NCBI GenBank assembly: GCA_030062745.1
Contig: CP099846.1
Span: 22,868,701-22,932,700, forward strand
Source: Capitulum mitella
Taxonomy: Eukaryota; Arthropoda; Thecostraca; Pollicipedomorpha; Pollicipedidae
Direction of reading: 5' to 3'
Length of the DNA: 64,000 nt
Shown here: piece after piece, positions 38,001 through 47,269 of the stretch
Layout: the number at the start of each line of letters is the position of its first letter
How positions within the stretch are numbered: the first letter of the stretch is position 1
Notes under the pieces: model-generated
Databases searched by the model: none
Told to the model about the DNA's origin: nothing
Seen by the model: only the letters and a program-made list of their open reading frames with translations
Made by a program: the position numbers and the translations under genes

Positions 38001-41000
38001 GCAGGTGGTCGCATCTGGATAAATCTGCCTAACAGACGCCATTTACGTCCGTAAGACAGCTTATCTTCAATGAATGAAGGCAGATTTAATGGCTCAGGAC
38101 GGTGTGTGAACTTTGCGGCCTGCCAGTATGCAGTAGTCCGTGGGATTTCGTTAGGCAGGAATAGGGCTTGTGTGAGAAGCAGTTTTGTCGGGAACGTTCA
38201 TGTGTTGGTGTAAAGACGTGAATATAGCACTTGGCGTACCTAGACTGGTACACTTACTTCTCTTGGTATTTCTATCAATGCTTGTGGTAAAAAAAGAAAA
38301 GGTCTCGCAAAGGTTTGAAGAACCTTTTAGCTTTAGTTTTAGTTTTGGCAAAGTCATAGTCATAGTCACTGTATTGATCGCATCCATTAAAAAACGGCTT
38401 TTCGGCTGCTGTCGTCAGTACATGGTGTGTACGGCACAAGTACACTCAGCACAGAAAATCAGTTGCCTTGAAAACCTGCCGTGACGTGACAGATAAAGAC
38501 ATGATGCAGAAAATGTGAAGCACCAGTGACAAACAAAGAAACAAAGAGGGATGCAAGACTCGCGTAAGAGACCATGAAAGGCTTTTAGCACCCCTGCCGT
38601 CCCATGTAGTGGGTTAATGCCACCAGGCACACTGCCGGAACTCGTACATAGTGTTAAAAACGTGGCGTTATTGGCAGACTGCGACGCATCTATGCGCCTA
38701 AAACACGCGATACTCTTCCTAGAATCCCTGTCCCGCAACAGGTGCCGGCGAGGCGGCTCGGAGCTCGCAGCTACCGTACCTACCTCGCCCGGCTGTCTTG
38801 GACGGCTGGTGCTGGGCTGAACCGTAATGCACCCACGTTCGTGCGGGCACGTCTGAACTTTTCAGGGTCGTGTTAGCCAGAAGCGAGGACACGGGGCTTC
38901 CAGAGTAGAGCGTGGGCATGTGGGCTCCGCTGGCACGTAATTGCATCGGCCCGACTTTTCTCCGTCCTGCCGCGGCTGGATTGTGACTACCGAGGCTCCC
39001 GCGGCGGTCTCTGTAGACCCCGTCGATATGGCAGTCGCTCTCGTCGCCTCCGTCGCCCGCCCGACGTCTGAGCGGCGCGCCCCGGGCGGCGTCTGGCCGG
39101 GCGCCGTCGCCGCTCCGCCCGGCCGGCGTCCGTCAGCACGGCGTTCGGCGCTGACAGAGGGCACACTTCGGGCCCGGCCGTGGCGCCGCCGGCTGGGGGG
39201 GGGGGCGACTCGGCTGTGTACACCGTACACGCCTGGCGACCGCGGCCAGCTTATCTCGCGGGCTGTCCGTGTGGCCGCCTGCAGTGGCCTTGGAATTCGG
39301 TTTGCATCGCCGACCGTGGGCCATGTCGTCACCGTGCATCCCTCGCGTCCTGGGAGGGTGGCGTCACGTCGAGCCGTGGTGAGTCCGGTCAGGGCGAGGG
39401 GCGATGGCGAAGGCGGACACGTTAACGTCTCGTTTGGCGCCAACCACGGCACGGCGTTCCCAGGGGTCCGGTCTCGGCGCGCCATCCTAAACACGGCGGA
39501 GCAATCTGCAGGCTTTGCGGTCGGGGCTTCTCACGTTTGCATCGTGCCCTGGGCGTGGATGTAACACGGCCCGAGCCCTCCCCGCTCCCCCCCCCCCCGC
39601 TGGGCTGTCCAGGGTCAACCGCGTTATTGCAACGGAAGAGTGACGAGTTTGCTCACGGTCATGGAGCTTCGGCCCACTCTGTGGTCCGGACGGTTGTCCA
39701 TTATCCTGGAGAGCTCCGACGTGCTTCGTTTAAGCAGAGCACTAGGTGTTCCCGGACGAGAAATCCTGGGTTTGAGCTCCACGGGGACGGAAGTATGATG
39801 AATACGGGGATTGTGTGGAGGTCAGCTGGTGGTCTGAATTTTGCAGCTACAGCGGAAAGCCGTATCTTCTGTGTAATTTTCGTGTGTAGAAGAAGCACAT
39901 ATCGGTTGTGTTGTGTGAGATGATAAGTTAAAATGTGGTTGTTATGTTAAGTGGTTCACATTAGCGTTGCCCTTTCGAACCGAACTTGCCAGAAGCCCAG
40001 TGTTCTCGGGCCATTTGTCGTCAAAGTTTCGTACTGCCCAGATTCATTCCGACATAACGGCGCAATGGATCTGTTAGGCGTTGTGAATGCGAAATGCAGG
40101 GCCTTGCTTCCTTCCCATTACATCGCCGCGAACTACGAGGAGTCCAGCTCGTGGCAGTCCTCGTCTGTCCGTTTCGCCGGTGACCTGACGACGCGCCGCC
40201 TCCGCCGCCAGATCTTCTCGACGCGCGACGAGCGCTCCTGGTTCAGGGAGGTGGAGATCTACCAGACGGTCATGCTGCGCCACGACAACATCCTGGGCTT
40301 CATCGCCGCCGACAACAAGGGTAACTGGACGGCGGCCGCCCCGCGCGCGTGCCTGCTCGGCAGGCGCGACGCCGTGCGCGGCAACACGCGGCACGGACAT
40401 TGACCTCACTTGACGCACCGCCGGCGGAGACTGGTGCCCCACCCGCGCCGGCGGCCGGTGTGGCCTGTTTCCTCGTATGACCTGTGGCGTTACCGCGGTG
40501 CGCGTTGTCACGTGTCACGTCGCCGCAGCCGGGGGCCGTTGACGGTCCAGATGTGTTTATCGTCCGCTGCTTGCCTCCTTCAGCGGAATCCGTCGGGCTG
40601 CCGTCGTGTTTCGTTTGTCCGGCGTCGTTTGCGGTAGGCGGCGTTTCGCGTGCCGTGGGCCGGCACAACACCCCCGGCTACACACCGCGGCCCGCGTGTG
40701 GACCGACCCGGCGTGTGGTCCGTATTGAATATCGGGATCGGGCCGGCAGCCGAAGGCCCGTCCGTCAGCAGTGTACCGTGACCCGGTCCTAGTTACGCCC
40801 CGCCGCCCGGCCGCCGGCTTCCGGTGTCAATGGACACCCGAGCTTTACGAGGGGAGACCTTGGAAGCCTTTGCTGGGAAGCGATGGATGGTCGAAAGCTG
40901 TTGCGGACCATTTGTTTGCGTTCGGGCTGATCACAGCATCCTTGCGCAGGTGCGTCAAAACCACGTTGCCTCGCCATTGATTGTAAGAACCTTGTACACA

Positions 41001-44000
41001 GGTGCGGATTAAAAGGACTGAGAGTCCGATAAGCAGTTTTGCCCGTTTTTGGTGTGAATTGGCCCAAACCAGCTCCGTATATATATATATATATATATGG
41101 CTTAAATTCGTAACGGTTTGCAGCAAAAACATCTGTTCATGTCGTGTTTGCTTAGGTGTGTCGAACAAGGCCAACGTATGTGTTGTTTTTGCGAATAGCT
41201 CTGTCATAGTGTAATGTCAAATAGCAACCACATGGTCTGGAAACACACGCAGACGACACATCGCCTCGGCGTTCGGCGCATGTGTTACTGACGTTCAAAA
41301 CAGCAAGAAGGGGTCCACTTGTGTCAGTCATCCATAGATGTCGGGAATTTTGCCAGCGGGTTTCTCATTAGTTGGCGCTGAGGGATTGGCCGTCACTGCA
41401 GCGGAACACGTGGGCCGGCTAGAACAAACTCTCCGACGCGGTGCGTCGGACCGTTTGAAATAGTCCGATGGAACGGATATAGAACGTGAACGACAAAAGC
41501 TAAGTCACGGTACGCAGTACCACAAACCAAACATAGTGGTGTACTAATTATCCTCTCTGGCTTGTTTGCTGACCTGCACCAAGCAGTTATCCCTCGTACT
41601 TTTATCTCGCTCGCCGTTGTGAAAACGGCCAGTGCCGCTCTGCCGTCAGAGTAATCGGCCGTCAGGATCGTGCATCCGGGACGGCCGGCGGCGGCGGCGG
41701 CCCGGACTTGACGCGGCCGTCTGCCTCGCCCTGTCGCTGACGGGGCGCCGCCGGCCGGCCGCCCAGACGGCCGGCCGGCGGCTGACGTTGACATGGCGCC
41801 GCGCCGCCGACCGCCCAGGGCTGTCGTCCGGCCGGCCGCGACCGTGTCCGGGGTCCGGACGCGGGATACCGTCCCGGATGTCGCTGTATCCGGGGTCCGG
41901 ATGCGGGGTACTGGCCCTGCGCCGCTAACCCGGACGTCGCTGTATTCGGGGTCCGGAGGCGGGATACTGACCGTGCCCCGCTGGCCCGGATGTGACTATA
42001 CCCGGGGTCCAGACGCGGATCCTGCCACGGATACTGATCCCGCTGCGCTGCCCCGGATGCGGATGCATCCGGGCCCGGACTGTGGATCTTGCTGCGACCG
42101 TCGAACCCGTGACGTCTGTCTGACGTGTGGTCGGCGATCGGTCAGGAGCAGACCGGACCGTGGCCGCGGCTGACTGGCGTGTTCCGGGTGCTGTTCTGTG
42201 GTGGTCGTGGTGCCACTGGCTAAGTGCCAGCTCCCGTGAGCCGTCGGCCGAGTAGAGACCGGGACGTGTGCTACCCTGCGATGACTTGGAATATAGCAGG
42301 GTCGCCGCTGTGGTCGCCGCTTTGCCACTCTTCCCGGGTCACGAGGTCTGGAGCTGATCAATATGCTGACATGCGTAGATCGGTCGGAGACGTGCGTGAC
42401 GCTGTCCCGTGTTTCATGTCGTGAGCGAAACGTGACTCCAAATCAGCTCGCTCGCCCTCATTTGCGCGCCTGACCTATGCATCGTGACGTCTGTTTTGCG
42501 AAGAACTCCCGCGACCCTGACGGTCCGCGCCGCGCCGCACGCGCTGGCTCTGCGTGACGCTGCGTCGTTCCCCTCAGATAACGGCACGTGGACGCAGCTG
42601 TGGCTCATCACGGACTACCACCGGCACGGCAGCCTGTTCGACTACCTGCAGCACACGACCGTGGACGTGCGCGGCATGCACCGGCTGGCCATGTCGATCG
42701 TCACAGGCCTGGCCCACCTGCACATGGAGATTGTCGGCACCCACGGTCAGTGTGCGCCGCCTGGCGGCGACGCGGACGCCGCTGCGCTGCGTGGTGAGGT
42801 GACCGGAGCGCGGGCTGGTGGGCGCTGCTGTCCGGTAACCTGGGGATGCTGCCCTGCTCGGTGAGGTTGTCGGGACATGGGTGCCTCGGGGCGGGTAACT
42901 GGCGGAGTCTGTCCGGCATCGGCGGTGAGTTGTCATGTGTAAAGGCGGTGGCGGTTTGCAGTTGTCGAAGTTTTGGTTTCGAGACTCACTTCGCGAGCTC
43001 GAAGTGTGAAGGGATGGATTCGAACTGTCCAGGGTCAGGGAAGTGGACTCTGGCTAAAGCGCCGGCGAGGAGGAGGTACCCTGCGTTGCCTGTGGGCTGG
43101 CTGGAGCCTTGCCGTATCCGCTGGGCGCACGTCCGCCGAGCCAGGTGGCACCGTCTCTGCGTCTTCCCTGCTGGTGACCGGTACGCGGCGGTCGCGGCCA
43201 CTGGCGCCGCCTCACCCGGCGGCGCCCCTGTTCGTCAGTGTGGCTCCGTCCTGGCCGGGCCCCGCCATCTGTCGTCATCGCGAGAGGCGGAGGTTACGCT
43301 GCCCCGATGACGCCGCTGTGTATGACGCTGACGTGCCACGCCACTGTCAGCGTGGCGTCACTGTTGCGTGACGTCGTGGTGCTGATGTGACTCAGCTCAG
43401 TGTTTGGCGGACGCAGCGTCACAGCCTGCCGGGCACGGCTCGTGCCGGCCTGACCTCCCTCCGTCCTCACGACGTCACGCCTCCTGTATGACGTCCTCCC
43501 GTCCTGACGACGTCGCGCCGTCCGGTGACGCCACTGCACCCGTCGGCAGGCAAGCCGGCGATCGCGCACCGCGACCTCAAGTCGAAGAACATCCTGGTGC
43601 GGGCGAACGGCACGTGCACGATCGCCGACCTGGGCCTGGCCGTGCGCCACATGCCGGACGACTCGGTGGACATGGCGCCCAACAACCGGGTCGGCACCAA
43701 GCGGTACATGGCGCCCGAGGTGAGAGCCGCTGGCCGGCGGGTGGCGGGCGTCCGCGGCGGTTTCGGTCGCCGGCGGTGGCGCGTGTCCGATCGTCCGGTA
43801 AACTGGTAGTGCAATGGTGTGTAGTCGCGCGGTAGTGAAGAAGTGACAGCAGCAGCAGCAGCAGCAGCAGCAGCCGTGGTGGTGGTGGTGGTGGTGGTAG
43901 TGGTAGCTAGAGTAGCAGTAGTAGTTGTATGTCTATCTGAGACTGGTGTGGAGGGCGGTTTCGAGCATGCTGTGAACAGTCCCCGCGCCGTCGTCAGGTG

Positions 44001-47000
44001 TTTCGACGAGCGCACATCACCGAGCAGCCGCCGCCTGCCGCAGGTGCTGGACGAGAGCATCAACAGGCGCCAGTTCGAGTCGTTCAAGCGCGCGGACGTG
44101 TACGCGCTGGGCCTGGTGCTGTGGGAGATCGCGCGCCGCTGCACGGCCGGCGGCGTGCACGAGTACCAGCCGCCGTACCACGACCTGGTGCCCGGCGACC
44201 CCAGCCTGGAGGAGATGCGCCGCGTCGTCTGCGTGGAACGCCAGCGGCCGTCCGTGCCCAACCAGTGGCAAAGCTCCGACGTGAGGCGCGCGTGCGGCGC
44301 CGGTCCCGGCCGGCGCGGGCCTGCGCCTCCGCCGCGTTTGTGAGGCGGAGGTCGTGGGCTGGTGGTGGCTGTTTACTGGAGGCTGCTTCATGGGTGTCGG
44401 CGAAAAAGTTAAAAATGGTTTTCTTTGGAACTGAGTGTTTTTCTTTTGGTTTCGATGTACACGAAAGAAGCTGGAGTTTTTTCCCCAAGAAAAGTGTATT
44501 AACTACCCGCTTTTGGATTCAGAAAATTTGCTTTTTTTGGCCATTTTCACGTGTTTCGGCGAAAATTCACCGCTTTGTTTTGGTTGTAAAGGAGTCAAGA
44601 ATTGCATTTGAAACAAAAGTAATACCAGTTTAAAAATCCAGACTGTCGTCTTTCCAAATAGAACTTGACTTTAACTGAAAGCCAGTATTTTCTTTGTGGA
44701 CTACTGCAGTGTCCGGACAATTAATGTACCAGCTTCGACATCTTGAGAAAATGCAAAATTGTGTCGTGATGTACACCCTTTCAATGTATTGGACATATCG
44801 TTTTAAATTCGTCTGTATAGCTTTCAAACATCTGGGACATGTATATTCCGTCCAGCACAGCCTTGATATTGGGTTTCCTGAGGACCTTCCGGGAGACCTC
44901 GGCGCACCTGATCAAGTCCTCCCTCTCTCCTCTCCCACCATCGTCATGCTGGCCTCGGACACCTTCCTGATGGCCCTCTCCATGCTCGGGTAGTGGCCCT
45001 GCTAGATGGAGGACACAACGAGGGGCGTGTCCAGGCAGACCACTACCTTCTCCGTGGTGACTGTGGCGGTGAGGAAAGGCTCAGTCAGGGGACCGTCTCC
45101 CAGTCGATCAGCTGGGCCAGGCTCTCCACTGTGAAGCTGACAGGTGGTGCATCACACTTCCTGGACAGGACGCTGCCAGAGTCGGCCCCCTTCCTGGTCT
45201 TGTCCACGGTGACCCTGGCGGGGAACCTCCTCTCCTCCCCGTCCGGGGCAAGCAGGGCGAGCAGCAGGAACTCGGGGTGGGCGAAGCAGCTGCCGCCCAT
45301 TGTGACGTTCTTCCACACGATGTCCCTCACGACGGGCGGGCTGCACTTCTCCACCAGCTGCACCCGTAGATAAGAACACGGTACAGAGCACGATATAATC
45401 GACTACAGTGTACAGTCCTGGGTTTAGAAGCCACTGGTTATTCATCATGATCAGTTTGAAATTATCATATTATCTGACTGTGATCAAAACAAATCTGCTG
45501 TTGTTAGTCTCATAATGTAAGCGGAGCACCCAAGTAAAACTGGATTATAGCACATGACCTGCTTAATAAGCAGGTAGTGTACGATAATGCAGTGCGTAAT
45601 AAATATACTGCGTATTAAACAGGAAAGCATACTCAATAAGCAGCTAATGTCAAATAGCACAGTTTAGTTGGGTGTAGCGATCACAGTATGGGACTAAGCA
45701 CAGCAGCATTTTTTTATCACAGTCAGATAATATGATAATTTCAAACTGATCATGATGAATAACCAGTGACTTCTAAACCCAGGACTGTACACTGTAGTCG
45801 ATTATATCGTGCTCTGTACCGTGTTCTTGTCTACGGGTGCAGCTGGTGGAGAAGTGCAGCCCGCCCGTCGTGAGGGACATCGTGTGGAAAAACGTCACAA
45901 TGGGCGGCAGCTACATCGCCCACCCCGAGTTCCTGCTGCTCGCCCTGCTTGCCTCGGACGGGGAGGAGAGGAGGTTCCCCGCCAGGGTCATCGTGGACAA
46001 GACCAGGAAGGGGGCCGACTCTGGCAGCGTCCTGTCCAGGAAGTGCGATGCACCACCTGTCAGCTTCACAGTGGAGAGCCTGGCCCAGCTGATCGACTGG
46101 CAGACGGTCCCCTGACTGAGCCTTTCCTCACCGCCACCGTCACCACGGAGAAGGTGGTGGCGACCAAGGAGAAGGCCTGCCGGGACACGCCCCTCGTTGT
46201 GTCCTCCACCTGGCAGGGCCATTAAGGGCATGAAAAGGACCACCGGGAAGATGTCACATGTCAGCCTCATGTTGGTAGGAGAGGAGAGAGGGAGCACTGG
46301 ATCAGGTGCACCGAGGCCTCCGGAAGGTCCTCAAGAAACCCGACACCAAGGCCGGGTTCGACTTGCCGTGCCGCTGTTCGACTTCCCTCTGGACTAGAGT
46401 GATAATTTGTGCCATTAATATTCTATGTTGGACTGAATATGCATGTCCTTGCTATGTCAGGGCTGCATAAATGAATTTAAAGTGATGATATCCCAGGTAC
46501 ATTGAAGAGGAGTACATCATGATACCATTTTACACTTTCTCGAAATGCCAAAGCTGGTGCAAAATTACCGGAACATTGTGACAATCTTCGAAGGCAAAAT
46601 ACTGACTTTCACTAAAAGCAAAGCTTTGTTTGAAAAGATGACAGTCTTGGTCTTTTCTTTTTAGTCGGTCTTACTTTTTTGAAGATACGATCCTCGACTG
46701 TTTTACAACCAAAACGGAATTTCAGTTTTCGCCGAAATACGCGAAAACAGACAAAATCGGCAAACTTTCAGATTGAAAAACAGATAGCTAAGGTAATTTC
46801 TTAAAAAAGTTCCATTGCTGTTCTTGCATTCATCGAAACTTGAAGAACCACGCGGCTCGGAAGAAAAATCGTGTGTAGCTTTTTACACCGGTACCTATTG
46901 CTTGAGAACCGGGTAGCTGGTGACCCCTGTTGGTGGGTGGAAATCTTGCTTCGCTCAGGTTTCACTGAAGCTTTTGCTGGGGTTTCCGAGTGGTATTTCC

Positions 47001-47269
47001 GATCAGCTGTCTGATTGCTGATCGTTTCGTGAGATGGTTATTTCGCTGCGCGTTCGGGTGCTCTAGCCTCCTAAAATTTGCGTTGGCACGACTCACACGG
47101 CGCTCTTTGCTGTTGCTCACCTGCTTCTCTCTTGCAGGCCCTGCGCGTCATGTCCAAGGTGATGAAAGAGTGCTGGTACCACAGCGCGGCCGCCCGCCTC
47201 ACCGTGCTGCGCATCAAGAAGACGCTGGGCAGCAGCTGCGCCGCCGACGACGCCAAGCCGCCGGTGTAG
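29007..47269 (+). CDS. babo: Activin/TGF-beta type I receptor, baboon (complete, 10 exons)
   Basis: Exons 29007-29070, 31121-31247, 32673-32827, 34821-34939, 36643-36912, 40212-40320, 42578-42745, 43550-43719, 44044-44280 and 47138-47269 join in phase to 1551 bases, 516 residues, close to human ALK4/5 (505/503). This is a plasma-membrane serine/threonine kinase that, once phosphorylated by a type II receptor, phosphorylates Smad2/3. The order is signal peptide, cysteine-rich ligand domain with the CCx4CN box (CCSDADFCN), one membrane span, GS box ([11 protein letters not shown]), and kinase with GKGRYGDVW loop, VAVK lysine, HRDLKSKN catalytic loop, DLG and APE. The L45 loop reads ADNKDNGTW, the Smad2/3 (ALK4/5/7) type, not the BMP type, which decides baboon over saxophone or thickveins. 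It ends shortly after the family tail [11 protein letters not shown]. No break is seen. Introns 1, 4, 5, 6 and 9 exceed 1.7 kb. Confidence 0.96.
29940..30230. repeat. Probable old interspersed element in babo intron 1
   Basis: Words such as GGCACATAGCCAGGATTTTC, GGGGAGCCCATGACCCCC, a C-run and CTTGGATACATCCCTGATT are typical of ends of old non-coding elements. There is no coding sequence, and limits are approximate. Confidence 0.3.
31121..31247 (+). CDS. babo: babo exon 2: N-terminal half of ligand domain
   Basis: Starts after TTATGCATTCCAG in phase 1 and ends TACAA before GTGAGC in phase 2. It encodes [20 protein letters not shown] and [16 protein letters not shown], with the TCVTD/FCF cysteine pattern shared with ALK5. 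NNT is a possible N-glycosylation site. Confidence 0.93.
31608..32672 (+). other. babo intron 2, GC-rich half
   Basis: An abrupt switch to CpG-rich DNA, with a G-run near 32270-32283 and a CT-rich stretch at about 32500-32570. No alternative ligand-domain exon is visible. Confidence 0.6.
32673..32827 (+). CDS. babo: babo exon 3: C-terminal half of ligand domain
   Basis: The acceptor is GTGCCGCTAG at 32672, which alone keeps the frame; a nearer CAG at 32688 would not. The exon encodes [20 protein letters not shown] and the CCSDADFCN box that closes the three-finger receptor fold, and ends CATCCAG before GTGGGT in phase 1. Confidence 0.93.
32828..34820 (+). other. babo intron 3, CpG-rich
   Basis: Very GC-rich with opposed triplet repeats at 33718-33786. 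Long overlapping open frames on both strands are compositional. No exon seen. Confidence 0.6.
33718..33786. repeat. Opposed CCG and GGC triplet repeats
   Basis: A run of GCC/CCG units (33718-33739) is followed after about 21 bases by a run of GGC units (33761-33786). The two are complementary, so the strand can fold into a GC hairpin. Confidence 0.85.
34821..34939 (+). CDS. babo: babo exon 4: transmembrane segment
   Basis: Follows GGCCGTCGGCAG in phase 1, encodes [14 protein letters not shown] then the span [20 protein letters not shown], and ends TACGTGAAG before GTAACG in phase 0. The exon is an exact match in size and role to the membrane exon of type I receptors. Confidence 0.93.
34940..36642 (+). 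other. babo intron 4
   Basis: Mixed composition with a CpG-rich core at about 35520-36100. No exon or named repeat seen. Confidence 0.6.
36643..36912 (+). CDS. babo: babo exon 5: GS box and kinase start
   Basis: After CTCTGCGCGCAG, in phase 0, it encodes [20 protein letters not shown], the GS box [20 protein letters not shown], the glycine loop [13 protein letters not shown] and VAVK with the ATP-binding lysine. The LP after the GS box is the FKBP12-binding spot in this family. It ends before GTGAGC in phase 0. Confidence 0.96.
36913..40211 (+). other. babo intron 5 (3.3 kb)
   Basis: Moderate GC, short C-runs near 39585-39600 and G-runs near 39195. Small TTTTAG and AGTCAT repeats at about 38325-38370. 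No exon seen. Confidence 0.6.
40212..40320 (+). CDS. babo: babo exon 6: kinase N-lobe, L45 loop start
   Basis: After CGCCGCCAG, in phase 0, it encodes [20 protein letters not shown] and [16 protein letters not shown], then one base of the next codon. The ADNK begins the Smad2/3-specifying L45 loop. The donor is GTAACT. Confidence 0.96.
41078..41098. repeat. TA microsatellite
   Basis: About ten TA units in babo intron 6. Confidence 0.95.
41847..42030. repeat. TCCGGGGTCCGGA minisatellite
   Basis: Four diverged units begin near 41847, 41890, 41945 and 42000, each with a form of TCCGGGGTCCGGACGCGGGA followed by TACTGACC and a CCCGGATGTCGCTGTA-like tail. Unit lengths vary from about 42 to 57. 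Confidence 0.75.
42578..42745 (+). CDS. babo: babo exon 7: rest of kinase N-lobe and hinge
   Basis: Enters in phase 1 after TTCCCCTCAG, completing D of ADNKDNGTW, then [19 protein letters not shown] and [13 protein letters not shown], a near-identical match to ALK5. It ends in phase 1 before GTCAGT. Confidence 0.96.
42746..43549 (+). other. babo intron 7
   Basis: An 804-base GC-rich intron with several TGACG words near 43370-43530. No exon seen. Confidence 0.7.
43550..43719 (+). CDS. babo: babo exon 8: catalytic and activation loops
   Basis: Enters after CCCGTCGGCAG in phase 1, encodes [30 protein letters not shown] and [13 protein letters not shown], then GTGAGA. It contains the catalytic aspartate, the DLG metal site and the substrate-binding activation segment. 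Confidence 0.97.
43720..44043 (+). other. babo intron 8
   Basis: A 324-base intron that contains a CAG run (43847-43873) immediately followed by a GTG run (43876-43900). Confidence 0.8.
43847..43900. repeat. Adjacent CAG and GTG triplet repeats
   Basis: Nine CAG units then eight GTG units separated by two bases, with decayed GTA/GTG units beyond. They are intronic, so not translated. Confidence 0.95.
44044..44280 (+). CDS. babo: babo exon 9: kinase C-lobe
   Basis: In phase 0 after GCCTGCCGCAG, encodes [32 protein letters not shown] and [20 protein letters not shown], closely matching ALK4/5. It ends QSSD before GTGAGG. Confidence 0.96.
45085..45363 (-). pseudogene. Duplicated gene fragment, left arm
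   Basis: A 92-residue frame with [40 protein letters not shown] and [22 protein letters not shown]3-rich like real host exons. It is preceded by TCTTATCTACGGGTGCAG, which looks like an intron end, so the duplicated piece is probably genomic DNA with part of an intron and one exon. There is no start codon of its own, and after a stop a neighbouring frame continues plausibly ([14 protein letters not shown]), suggesting a frameshift or a splice. The family is not recognised. Confidence 0.45.
45837..46115 (+). pseudogene. Duplicated gene fragment, right arm
   Basis: The mirror copy of 45085-45363, differing at five of 92 residues by eye (for example SCFAH versus SYIAH, ETVP versus QTVP). It continues in another frame with [20 protein letters not shown] and [12 protein letters not shown]. 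Same orientation as babo, so it is antisense to the left copy in a babo pre-mRNA. Confidence 0.45.
47138..47269 (+). CDS. babo: babo exon 10: kinase end and stop
   Basis: In phase 0 after CTTCTCTCTTGCAG, encodes [20 protein letters not shown] and [13 protein letters not shown], then a short lineage-specific tail [10 protein letters not shown] and TAG at 47267. ALRVM and RLTxLRIKKTL are invariant features of type I receptors. Confidence 0.97.
   Translation, partial: ALRVMSKVMKECWYHSAAARLTVLRIKKTLGSSCAADDAKPPV

Larger units (their letters stand above)
40321..42577 (+). other. babo intron 6
   Basis: Holds a TA microsatellite at 41078-41098 and a CCGGGGTCCGGA minisatellite at 41847-42030. No exon seen. 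Confidence 0.6.
44400..46880. repeat. Large imperfect palindrome (inverted duplication)
   Basis: Inner arms 44860-45490 and 45711-46365 are near-identical reverse complements around a 220-base AT-rich spacer. Outside them, 44400-44640 and 46650-46880 also match in inverse orientation but are more diverged, sharing for example TTTCGGCGAAAA and TTTTGGTTGTAAA. Each inner arm carries the same gene fragment, which is unrelated to babo. The right arm has a 20- to 30-base insertion near 46150-46180 relative to the left. Confidence 0.85.
44281..47137 (+). other. babo intron 9 with large inverted duplication
   Basis: The 2.86-kb intron is mostly occupied by one inverted repeat centred near 45600. The last 250 bases before the acceptor (TTCTCTCTTGCAG) are ordinary intron sequence. 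Confidence 0.85.

Noticed and set aside
43017-43026. A tRNA B-box-like word (minus strand GTTCGAATCC)
   Set aside because: No A box, anticodon arm or acceptor stem at suitable distances.
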